Origin: Chryseobacterium gleum
GTDB taxonomy: Bacteria; Bacteroidota; Bacteroidia; Flavobacteriales_D; Crocinitomicaceae
Assembly: GCA_945862165.1 (NCBI GenBank)
Contig: CAMAXI010000002.1
Location: 186,001 to 250,000, forward strand
Reading direction: 5' to 3'
Length of the DNA stretch: 64,000 nucleotides
Each line of letters opens with the position of its first letter. Within the stretch, counting starts at the first letter, position 1. The notes under the pieces were generated by a model. The model had not been told where the DNA came from and ran no database searches. It worked only from the letters and a program-made list of their open reading frames with translations. Of this stretch, positions 36,094-43,789 are shown piece by piece. The position numbers and the translations under genes were made by a program.

Positions 36094-36663
36094 TTATTTA
36101 TTATGACTATATTTTTTGTTTTGTTTGAAATCTATGACATTTTGCGTCTGACGTCTAGTAACATCCACTCTATCATCTACTTTCTCTACTAATTTGTCTT
36201 TACCAAAAACAAAATCATTTCGTTCAAATTCAGTTGGAACCAAACGATCCGTTAAGAAAATTGCTTCTTTCGGACAAGCGTCTTCACACAAACCACAGAA
36301 AATGCAACGTAACATGTTGATTTCATAATTTGCAGCATATTTTTCTTCGCGGTATAATTTTTCTTCCCCTTCTTTTCGTTCTGCAGCTTTCATCGTTATC
36401 GCCTCCGCAGGACAAGAAACAGCACAAAGTCCACAAGCTGTGCATCTTTCTGCGCCTTCATCATCGCGTTTTAATACGTGTTGACCTCGGTAAATTGGAC
36501 TAAACTCTCTTTGTTGTTCCGGGTATTGAATGGTAGCCGCTTTTTTAAACATGTGTTTAAACGTGATTATCATCCCGTTGATAATTGCAGGTAAGTACAA
36601 TTTCTCCGCAAATGTCATCTCTTTTTGAAGGACTGCTTTCGATCTATTTGTAAGTGGTTGCAT
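36094..36663 (-). CDS. nuoI: NADH-quinone oxidoreductase subunit I
   Basis: 189 residues. It carries two 4Fe-4S clusters (N6a and N6b), shown by CTACGLCAVSCP and CIFCGLCEDACP. It passes electrons from the peripheral arm toward quinone. The N-terminal helix region anchors it to the membrane arm. It lies 11 bases after nuoH. Confidence 0.96.
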   Translation of the reverse strand: MQPLTNRSKAVLQKEMTFAEKLYLPAIINGMIITFKHMFKKAATIQYPEQQREFSPIYRGQHVLKRDDEGAERCTACGLCAVSCPAEAITMKAAERKEGEEKLYREEKYAANYEINMLRCIFCGLCEDACPKEAIFLTDRLVPTEFERNDFVFGKDKLVEKVDDRVDVTRRQTQNVIDFKQNKKYSHNK

Positions 36664-36674
36664 CTCTTTCTATC

Positions 36675-37718
36675 TTAATTTAATTTACCATTCATCCACA
36701 TCACAACTCCAGTGATTAAGATGTTTAAAATTGCTAATGGAATTAATGATTTCCATCCCAAACGCATTAATTGATCATATCTGAAACGAGGTAAGGTCCA
36801 TCTAATCCACATAAAGAAGAAGATAAAGAAGAAGATTTTACCAAACATTACCAACGTACCTAATGCAGTAGCCATATTTGTCGATAATCCTAAAGCCTCA
36901 TTGATTTCATTTTGGAATGGGAAGTTATATCCTCCAAAATAGAACGTTACAATTACTGCAGAAGAGATAAACATGTTGATATATTCTGCAAATAAGAACA
37001 AACCTAATTTCATACTTGAATACTCTGTATGGTAACCCCCAATCAACTCGGATTCAGATTCTGGCATATCAAATGGAGCACGGTTCAACTCTGCAAAAGC
37101 ACAGATTAAAAAGATTAAGAATCCAAGTGGTTGATATACAATGTTTGCTAAACCAGCATCTTGTTGAGCAGCAATTTCGCCCAAACTCATTGTACCAGTT
37201 GACATAATCAAGGCAATGATAGCTAATCCCATTGCGATTTCATAACTAATCATTTGCGCAGATGCACGAATTGCACCCATCAAAGAGTACTTATTATTCG
37301 ATGCCCATCCACCAATCATAATACCATAAACACCTAAAGAAGTTACTCCGAAAATGTATAGCACACCTATGTTTAAGTCCGCAACTTGTAGGTTGAACGT
37401 TTCTCCCCACAATTCAATTTTTCCACCCCAAGGAATCAAAACACCTGCCATCAATGCAGTTGTCATAGCCAAACAAGGACCTAGAATGAATAACGTTTTA
37501 TTGGAAACATTCGGAATAATTTCCTCTTTCATAAACATTTTGATACCATCCGCAAGTGGTTGTAATAAACCAAATGGTCCCGCTCTGTTTGGTCCAAGTC
37601 TATCTTGCATTAAGGCCGAAATCTTGCGTTCAGCAAAGGTTGAGTACATAGCTACTACTAATGAAACTACAAACAGTGCTACTACTAAGATGATTTTAAA
37701 TAGGTAATAGTTTTCCAT
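36675..37718 (-). CDS. nuoH: NADH-quinone oxidoreductase subunit H
   Basis: 347 residues with about eight membrane helices. Marks are AERKISALMQDRLGPNRAGPFGLLQPLADGIK, and ELNRAPFDMPESESELIGGYHTEYS of the quinone site. It links the quinone cavity to the proton pumps. It lies three bases after the short nuoG. Confidence 0.97.
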   Translation of the reverse strand: MENYYLFKIILVVALFVVSLVVAMYSTFAERKISALMQDRLGPNRAGPFGLLQPLADGIKMFMKEEIIPNVSNKTLFILGPCLAMTTALMAGVLIPWGGKIELWGETFNLQVADLNIGVLYIFGVTSLGVYGIMIGGWASNNKYSLMGAIRASAQMISYEIAMGLAIIALIMSTGTMSLGEIAAQQDAGLANIVYQPLGFLIFLICAFAELNRAPFDMPESESELIGGYHTEYSSMKLGLFLFAEYINMFISSAVIVTFYFGGYNFPFQNEINEALGLSTNMATALGTLVMFGKIFFFIFFFMWIRWTLPRFRYDQLMRLGWKSLIPLAILNILITGVVMWMNGKLN

Positions 37719-37721
37719 CCG

Positions 37722-38711
37722 TTATGCTTTATTTATATTAGATGCAACTTGTCTTTGGTACTTCTCAACATCTTCTTTGATATCTTTTAAGTGCTCGTAA
37801 TGGTTTGCAGAAATTACAGACTTATTATTAATATGTCTTGGTCCTTCAATTACCCAGTCGCTCACTTTTTTCTTCTCGAAACGACACGTATCGCAAATGA
37901 ACTCGTCTACTTCGTGGTATGCGTCTTTACGACCTGTAACACGTAAAATATCTTCTCCTTTTTCCCATACTACTGCTTTACCAGAACATTTAGGATTTTC
38001 ACAATCTCTGTGTGCGTCCATTGGTTTTGTAAACCAAACACGACTTCCAAAACGCGCTGTTTTATCCGTTAATGCGCCAACAGGACAAACATCGATCATA
38101 TTTCCGGAAAAATCGCTCTCAATTGCTTTCTCAATGTACGTCGAAATCTCTGCATGGTCACCACGATTAATGATTCCATGACAACGATCTCCATCTGCTA
38201 CCTGATCCGCAACATACGTACAACGGTAACAAAGGATGCAACGATCCATGTGTAACTTGATTTTGTCGCCGATATCGATTTTCTTATACGTTCTTCTTTC
38301 TTCTTCGTAACGCGTTGCCGCTGCTCCGTGCTTGTAGCCTAAATTTTGTAGGTCACACTCACCAGCTTGATCACAAATTGGACAATCCAAAGGGTGGTTG
38401 ATTAATAAAAACTCCACAACCCCTTTACGCGCTTCAAGCACTTCAGGACTTGTAATGTTTTCTACCACCATACCATCCATTACCGTAGTACGGCAGGATG
38501 GAACTAACTTCGGCATTGGACGTGGGTCGTTCGTAGAACCTTGGCTCACTTTTACCAAGCACGTACGGCATTTACCACCACTTCCTTCTAATTTGGAATA
38601 GTAGCACATTGCAGGCGGAACGATATCGCCCCCTACACTTCTTGCAGCATTTAAAATGGTTGTTCCGTCTGGAACTTCCATCTCTACTCCGTCGATTGTT
38701 ACTTTTGCCAT
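37722..38711 (-). CDS. nuoG: Short NuoG: Fe-S subunit without the molybdopterin domain
   Basis: 329 residues, under half the usual NuoG length. The 2Fe-2S domain has Cys36, Cys48, Cys51 and Cys73. The His-Cys3 motif follows (INHPLDCPICDQAGEC, His106 with Cys110, 113 and 119), and then the paired 4Fe-4S motifs (MDRCILCYRCTYV and MIDVCPVGAL). A CENPKC and ICDTCRF segment marks the start of the molybdopterin-type domain, and the protein stops soon after. There is no frameshift remnant, since nuoH starts three bases on. Short NuoG proteins are, to my knowledge, usual in Flavobacteriia. Confidence 0.93.
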   Translation of the reverse strand: MAKVTIDGVEMEVPDGTTILNAARSVGGDIVPPAMCYYSKLEGSGGKCRTCLVKVSQGSTNDPRPMPKLVPSCRTTVMDGMVVENITSPEVLEARKGVVEFLLINHPLDCPICDQAGECDLQNLGYKHGAAATRYEEERRTYKKIDIGDKIKLHMDRCILCYRCTYVADQVADGDRCHGIINRGDHAEISTYIEKAIESDFSGNMIDVCPVGALTDKTARFGSRVWFTKPMDAHRDCENPKCSGKAVVWEKGEDILRVTGRKDAYHEVDEFICDTCRFEKKKVSDWVIEGPRHINNKSVISANHYEHLKDIKEDVEKYQRQVASNINKA

Positions 38712-38749
38712 TTCTTTACTATTATCTTATTAGCAATTGTGCATTTCAA

Positions 38750-40105
38750 TTAAACATTTTCCAATTTAGAACTCACAAAAGGTTCGTGTGCAAAATGTTT
38801 TGGATCTTTAACTTTTTCAGGATGCAAAATGTGGTATTCAAACTCCTCACGGAAGTGACGAATCGCACTTGCAATTGGCCATGCAGAAGCATCTCCTAAT
38901 GGACAAATGGTATTTCCTTCTATTTTTTTCGCGATATCTACCAACAAATCAATGTCCTTGATAGAACCATGTCCGTGTTCGATACGGTGCAACACTTTCT
39001 CCATCCATCCTGTACCTTCACGGCAAGGCGAACATTGTCCGCATGATTCGTGGTGGTAGAAACGTGCTAAGGTCCACGTATGACGAACAATACACGCAGT
39101 TTCGTCCATGATTACAAATCCTCCAGAACCTAACATCGTACCAGAAACGAACCCACCATCCGATAAAGACTCATACGTCATCAAACGATCTTCACCGTTT
39201 GCTGTTTTTGTAATTAAATGTGCTGGTAAAATTGGAACGGAAGAACCGCCAGCGATCATCGCTTTGATTTTTCTGCCTCCTTTAATACCACCACAGTATT
39301 CATCGGAATAAATAAATTCTTCTACCGTTAAGCCAAGTTCAATTTCGTAGGTTCCTGGTTTGTTGATGTGACCTGATGCAGAAATTAATTTCGTTCCAGT
39401 ACTTCTTCCAATGCCAATTTTAGCATACTCATCTCCAGTAATGTTGATGATATGTGGAACTGCAGCAATCGTTTCAACGTTATTTACTACCGTTGGCGAA
39501 GCATATAAACCAGAGATCGCAGGAAATGGTGGTTTCATTCGTGGATTTCCACGTTTCCCTTCCAAGGATTCTAATAATGCCGTTTCTTCCCCACAGATAT
39601 ATGCTCCAGCACCAATTTGAACGTGCACATCTAAACTATAGTCTGTTCCAAAAATATTTTTCCCTAACAATCCAGCAGCATATGCTTCTTCGATTGCTTT
39701 TTCTAAAATACGTAGTACATAAAAGTATTCACCACGAATATAGATATAAGAAGTTTTCGCTCCTAAAGCGAAACTGGAAACCAACATCCCTTCAATCAAG
39801 GAATGAGGGATTTTCTCCATCAAATAACGATCTTTGAATGTACCTGGCTCACTTTCATCCGCGTTACATACCAAATATCTTGGTTTTTCCGATTTTTTAT
39901 CGATAAAACTCCATTTCATTCCCGCAGGAAAACCAGCTCCACCTCTACCTCTTAAGCCAGATTTTTTAACCTCTTCCGTGATATCATCTGGTTGCATGGT
40001 TTTGATTGCTTTTTCAGCAGCCGAGTAACCTCCCATTTTACGGTAAACCTCCAGTGTTTCAATTCCTGGTACGTTAATGTGTTCTAATAATAATTTGCGT
40101 CCCAT
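38750..40105 (-). CDS. nuoF: NADH-quinone oxidoreductase subunit F
   Basis: 451 residues. It binds FMN and NADH and carries 4Fe-4S cluster N3. Marks are GLRGRGGAGFPAGMKWSF (NADH loop), ICGEETALLESLEGKRG (FMN site) and ESCGQCSPCREGTGWM with the distal Cys in GNTICPLGDASAWP. Full length. It lies 19 bases after nuoE and 38 before nuoG. Confidence 0.97.
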   Translation of the reverse strand: MGRKLLLEHINVPGIETLEVYRKMGGYSAAEKAIKTMQPDDITEEVKKSGLRGRGGAGFPAGMKWSFIDKKSEKPRYLVCNADESEPGTFKDRYLMEKIPHSLIEGMLVSSFALGAKTSYIYIRGEYFYVLRILEKAIEEAYAAGLLGKNIFGTDYSLDVHVQIGAGAYICGEETALLESLEGKRGNPRMKPPFPAISGLYASPTVVNNVETIAAVPHIINITGDEYAKIGIGRSTGTKLISASGHINKPGTYEIELGLTVEEFIYSDEYCGGIKGGRKIKAMIAGGSSVPILPAHLITKTANGEDRLMTYESLSDGGFVSGTMLGSGGFVIMDETACIVRHTWTLARFYHHESCGQCSPCREGTGWMEKVLHRIEHGHGSIKDIDLLVDIAKKIEGNTICPLGDASAWPIASAIRHFREEFEYHILHPEKVKDPKHFAHEPFVSSKLENV

Positions 40106-40124
40106 AGTAGTACTTATAACCCTA

Positions 40125-40640
40125 TTAACAATATCTAGAGCGCTTGTTTTCTGCGCGTAATTTCTCTATCAAAGCATCTGCTTTCGTCTCATCCAAGTTT
40201 TCGTGGTAATCTGCACCACATTGTAACATTGGTGCTGTTCCACAAGAACCTAAACATTCTACCGTTTTCAAAGTAAACATTCCATCTTCCGAAGTTTCAC
40301 CTACTTTGATGTTCAATTTTTTCTCGAAATGCGCTACCAAATCATCCGCTCCATTTAACATACAAGGACCTGTTTGACACACTTCTAACAAGCATTTTCC
40401 AACAGGTTTTAAGTTGTACATCGAATAAAAAGAAGCAACCTCATAAACTTCAATAGGCTTAATTTCTAAAATGGAAGCAACGTAATCCATTACATCGGAA
40501 CTTAACCAACCATCAAATTCTGCTTGCGCTACGTGAAGTACAGGCAGTAAAGCAGATTTTTGTTTCCCTTCTGGGTAACGTTTGATTAACTTATTTACAA
40601 CCGCTAAAGTTTCAGCTGAAAAAACTATTTCTTTGGACAT
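40125..40640 (-). CDS. nuoE: NADH-quinone oxidoreductase subunit E
   Basis: 171 residues with a thioredoxin-like 2Fe-2S fold. The four cluster Cys lie in VCQTGPCMLNGA and VECLGSCGTAPML. It is a partner of NuoF in the NADH module. It lies 27 bases after nuoD, the longest spacing in the first half of the operon. Confidence 0.96.
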   Translation of the reverse strand: MSKEIVFSAETLAVVNKLIKRYPEGKQKSALLPVLHVAQAEFDGWLSSDVMDYVASILEIKPIEVYEVASFYSMYNLKPVGKCLLEVCQTGPCMLNGADDLVAHFEKKLNIKVGETSEDGMFTLKTVECLGSCGTAPMLQCGADYHENLDETKADALIEKLRAENKRSRYC

Positions 40641-40667
40641 ATTCTACTACTTATAATTGAATAAATA

Positions 40668-41876
40668 CTATGCGTCTAACTCACCTGCAATCACGTTCAA
40701 ACTACTCAACGTCAATACAGCATCGGATAACATAGCGCCTTTAATCATTTCTGTATATGCTTGGTAATAAATAAAGCAAGGTCTTCTAAAACTCAAACGG
40801 AAAGGAGTTCTACCCCCATCGCTAATTAAGTAAAATCCTAACTCACCATTACCGCCTTCCACAGCGTGATATACCTCACCAACAGGCACATTTGTTTCAC
40901 CCATTACAATTTTGAATTGGTAAATCAATGCTTCCATGTTGTGGTACACTTCTTCTTTTGGAGGAAGGTAAAAATCAGGAACATCCGCGTGGATTGGTCC
41001 TTCTGGTAATTTTGCAATTGCTTGTTTGATAATACGTAAAGATTGGTGCATCTCTTCTTGACGAACCATAAAACGATCGTAGATATCTCCATTTGTTCCT
41101 ACAGGAATATCAAACTCAAAATCTTCGTAGGAAGAATATGGAGCAGCGACACGAACATCATAATCCACTCCTGCAGCACGTAGATTTGGTCCAGTAAACC
41201 CATAATTCAATGCTCTTTCTGCAGAAATCGGTCCAGCACCAACTACACGATCCATGAAAATTCTATTTCTCATTAGTAGCTTTTCAAATTCAGCTAATAA
41301 TTTAGGTAGACTTTCCAAAGAAGCGTTCACTTTATCCCAAACACGTGGCGAAAAATCTCTTTCTAAACCTCCGATACGCCCCATGTTGGTAGTTAAACGC
41401 GCACCACATAGTTCTTCAAAAATTTCGTATATTTTTTCTCTTTCTTGGAATACAAATAAGAAACCACTTAATGCGCCTGTATCTACACCGATAACACTAT
41501 TACATACTAAGTGATCTGCAATACGCGAAAATTCCATTAAAATTACACGTAAATATTGTGCTCTTTTTGGAACTTCGATTCCCAATAATTTTTCCATGGT
41601 CATGTGCCATCCGAAATTATTGATAGGTGCCGAACAATAGTTCAATCGGTCTGTAAGGGTAGGTATTTGATAAAAAGCACGTCTTTCTGCTAATTTTTCA
41701 AAAGCACGGTGAATATAACCCACCGTTGGAACTGCATCCATAATAATATCTCCATCCATCGTAAGAATGTTTTGGAAAATACCGTGTGTTGCAGGGTGAG
41801 TAGGACCTAAATTAAGGATAGAATATCCTAATTTTTCTGCATCTACTCTCTTTTTTTCTAATTCTGTTGTATTCAT
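40668..41876 (-). CDS. nuoD: NADH-quinone oxidoreductase subunit D
   Basis: 402 residues, the 49-kDa subunit forming the quinone site with NuoB. Marks are LNLGPTHPATHGIFQNILTMDGD (quinone His loop), IGYIHRAFEKLAE-like VGYIHRAFEKL, and the Arg-rich C-terminus YLISDGGRTPFRLSFRRPCF. NuoC is a separate gene, not fused. The small membrane protein gene ends 11 bases upstream. Confidence 0.97.
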   Translation of the reverse strand: MNTTELEKKRVDAEKLGYSILNLGPTHPATHGIFQNILTMDGDIIMDAVPTVGYIHRAFEKLAERRAFYQIPTLTDRLNYCSAPINNFGWHMTMEKLLGIEVPKRAQYLRVILMEFSRIADHLVCNSVIGVDTGALSGFLFVFQEREKIYEIFEELCGARLTTNMGRIGGLERDFSPRVWDKVNASLESLPKLLAEFEKLLMRNRIFMDRVVGAGPISAERALNYGFTGPNLRAAGVDYDVRVAAPYSSYEDFEFDIPVGTNGDIYDRFMVRQEEMHQSLRIIKQAIAKLPEGPIHADVPDFYLPPKEEVYHNMEALIYQFKIVMGETNVPVGEVYHAVEGGNGELGFYLISDGGRTPFRLSFRRPCFIYYQAYTEMIKGAMLSDAVLTLSSLNVIAGELDA

Positions 41877-41887
41877 ACCTAATTAGT

Positions 41888-42088
41888 TTAATTCGTATGA
41901 GAATTACTTGCTTGTCCTTTTTTCGTCCATTTAACTAATAAAAAAACAAATGTTACAAGCATTAATAGTTGACCAAAAATCAATAACAAATTAGCAAAAG
42001 GCCAATGCATAATTTTAAAAAATGCACCTACCATCACCAAAAAAGCGGAAAGTAAGAAAGCTAAAATAATTCTTAATCTATCATTCAT
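41888..42088 (-). CDS. 66-aa membrane protein with GldL-like FKIMHWP motif
   Basis: 66 residues with two predicted membrane helices (about 6-25 and 31-53) joined by FKIMHWP (24-30), and a basic, polar tail (KWTKKGQASNSHTN). The phrase GAFFKIMHWPFANLLLIFG closely resembles the start of GldL, the T9SS/gliding motor protein, as I remember it. The helix Glu of GldL appears replaced by Gln40. It lies between nuoC and nuoD with 11 bases on each side, so it is surely co-transcribed with complex I. Whether it is an accessory complex I subunit, an assembly factor or unrelated is not known to me. Confidence 0.8.
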   Translation of the reverse strand: MNDRLRIILAFLLSAFLVMVGAFFKIMHWPFANLLLIFGQLLMLVTFVFLLVKWTKKGQASNSHTN

Positions 42089-42099
42089 AATTTCAAAAA

Positions 42100-42606
42100 T
42101 TATCGTCCAAACTTGCTATCGTCTTTATCATCTCTTGTCTCATCTTCCAATTGGTATTGTTTACGCAATGGAAAATAAGGTTGATCATCCATGTTTAAGA
42201 TTTTCGTTAAATTAGGATGGCCCGTAAATTCAATTCCAAAGAAATCATACGTTTCTCTTTCCAACCAATTTGCGGTAGAGAAAAGGGAAGTAACACTTGG
42301 CACTTGAATTTTAGCTTCTGAAGTATATACTTTCAAACGTATACGTTGGTTTTTCACCATATCGTTTAATTGATAAACAACACAGAATTCTTCTTCTTTT
42401 ACATTGTCCGGGTAATGAACCCCACAGATGGATGTTAAGAATTGAAATTTATATAATTCAAAATCATATAAAAAAGTCAACACATCTAAAATGCTTTCTT
42501 TTTTAAATGTAAACGTTGGGAAATCAACAATTAATTCTTGTTTCACCAATGCATCACCGAATTTATCCTGTAATGCTTTTCCAATAGATTCCATTACGTT
42601 TTCCAT
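42100..42606 (-). CDS. nuoC: NADH-quinone oxidoreductase subunit C
   Basis: 168 residues, the 30-kDa-type subunit. Marks are the WLERETYDFFGIEFTGHPNLTKIL signature and the terminal PLRKQYQLEDETRDDKDD. Hydrophilic, in the connecting module with NuoB, D and I. Separate from nuoD, with the small membrane gene in between. It starts one base after the nuoB stop. Confidence 0.96.
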   Translation of the reverse strand: MENVMESIGKALQDKFGDALVKQELIVDFPTFTFKKESILDVLTFLYDFELYKFQFLTSICGVHYPDNVKEEEFCVVYQLNDMVKNQRIRLKVYTSEAKIQVPSVTSLFSTANWLERETYDFFGIEFTGHPNLTKILNMDDQPYFPLRKQYQLEDETRDDKDDSKFGR

Positions 42607-42607
42607 A

Positions 42608-43177
42608 TTATTCGATTCCGTAGGATGCTAATAATTCTTTATATTCAGGAGAACTTCTTCTACGAAGAGATTCTTTACCAACTAATTCTTGTACTTTCAA
42701 AATACCATCGATCACTTGCTCTGGTCTTGGTGGACAACCAGGTACATATACATCCACTGGAATAATACGATCAATTCCTTGCAATACACTGTAAGTATCA
42801 AATATACCTCCACTGGAAGCACATGCCCCCATTGCTAATACCCAACGAGGTTCAGCCATTTGCAGGTAAACTTGCTTAACAACCGGAGCCAATTTTTTAG
42901 AAATTGTTCCCATAACCATTAATAAGTCAGCCTGACGCGGAGAAAAACTCAAACGTTCAGACCCAAAACGACCTAAATCGTAATGAGAAGCCATTGTAGC
43001 CATGAACTCAATTCCACAACAAGAAGTTGCAAAAGGTAAAGGCCACAAAGAATTTTTACGCGCTAAACCAACCACTTGGTCTAAGGATGTAGCAAAAAAA
43101 CCAGCACCTTCAATGCCTTCAGGAGCTTTGGTAATATTTACCTTTGATTCAATAATATCTTTATTTTCTGTACTCAT
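42608..43177 (-). CDS. nuoB: NADH-quinone oxidoreductase subunit B
   Basis: 189 residues. It holds cluster N2, the last electron donor to quinone; the tandem Cys is in PFATSCCGIEFMA with further Cys in MGACASSGG and VPGCPPRPEQ. It lies three bases after nuoA and one before nuoC. Confidence 0.97.
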   Translation of the reverse strand: MSTENKDIIESKVNITKAPEGIEGAGFFATSLDQVVGLARKNSLWPLPFATSCCGIEFMATMASHYDLGRFGSERLSFSPRQADLLMVMGTISKKLAPVVKQVYLQMAEPRWVLAMGACASSGGIFDTYSVLQGIDRIIPVDVYVPGCPPRPEQVIDGILKVQELVGKESLRRRSSPEYKELLASYGIE

Positions 43178-43180
43178 CGT

Positions 43181-43552
43181 TTAATTATTATCTTCCCATT
43201 TTAAAGCACCTTTCTTGATAACATAGAAAAAGCCTAATAAAAGAAGTCCTATAAATAAAAACATTTCTAATAATCCTGTTAATCCTAATGCTTTAAAGTT
43301 AACTGCCCAAGGATACATGAAAATAACCTCCACATCAAAAAGGACAAATAAAATAGCGGTTAAGAAATAACGAACAGAATAAGGAACACGTGCATTTCCT
43401 GAAGATTCAATCCCACATTCAAATGGGTCTAATTTTTTCTTTGTTTTTCTTTTTGGCCCTAAAAAATGTGTCGCAATAATGGTTGTAACCACGAATCCGA
43501 GCGCAACAGCAAGCTGAATTAAAATAGGAACATAACTAATTGGTGTTTCCAT
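43181..43552 (-). CDS. nuoA: NADH-quinone oxidoreductase subunit A
   Basis: 123 residues, three membrane helices. The loop KKLDPFECGIESSGNARVPYSVRYFLTAILFVLFDVEVIF is the NuoA signature, including the exposed Cys and the DVE triad. First gene of the operon. The promoter lies about 190 bases upstream. Confidence 0.96.
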   Translation of the reverse strand: METPISYVPILIQLAVALGFVVTTIIATHFLGPKRKTKKKLDPFECGIESSGNARVPYSVRYFLTAILFVLFDVEVIFMYPWAVNFKALGLTGLLEMFLFIGLLLLGFFYVIKKGALKWEDNN

Positions 43553-43744
43553 AAACGTGTAAATTTCAATTAATTTTTATATGTTTCTGAATGTCAAATA
43601 GTTGAAAACACTACGGTTTAAAAGCATCTATTTACAGTAAGTAACAAACTGCTAAATTAATGAATTTTAGTTTTTTTTAACAATTTCGAGAAGAAATATT
43701 GAGACAAAAGACTTAATTCCATTTTGACTTTTAAAATCAGATTG

Positions 43745-43776
43745 CAAATATAAAATCCTTAATTTCGTTCCTCAAA
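43745..43776 (-). promoter_or_regulatory. Putative promoter of the nuo operon
   Basis: On the minus strand TTTG (43776-43773), 20 bases, then TATATTTG (43752-43745) followed by CA: an exact match to the Bacteroidetes -33/-7 pattern. The predicted leader to nuoA is about 185-190 bases. The -33 box ends 13 bases before the start codon of the divergent ABC gene, so the two transcription units share this space. Confidence 0.65.
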
Positions 43777-43789
43777 ACCCTAAAACTTC

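Noticed and set aside
37719-37725. NuoG truncation as a frameshift or pseudogene
   Set aside because: nuoH begins three bases on, with no remnant of the missing domain in any frame.
39454-39837. 127-codon plus-strand frame opposite nuoF
   Set aside because: It lies wholly within a conserved gene on the other strand and has no recognisable protein features.
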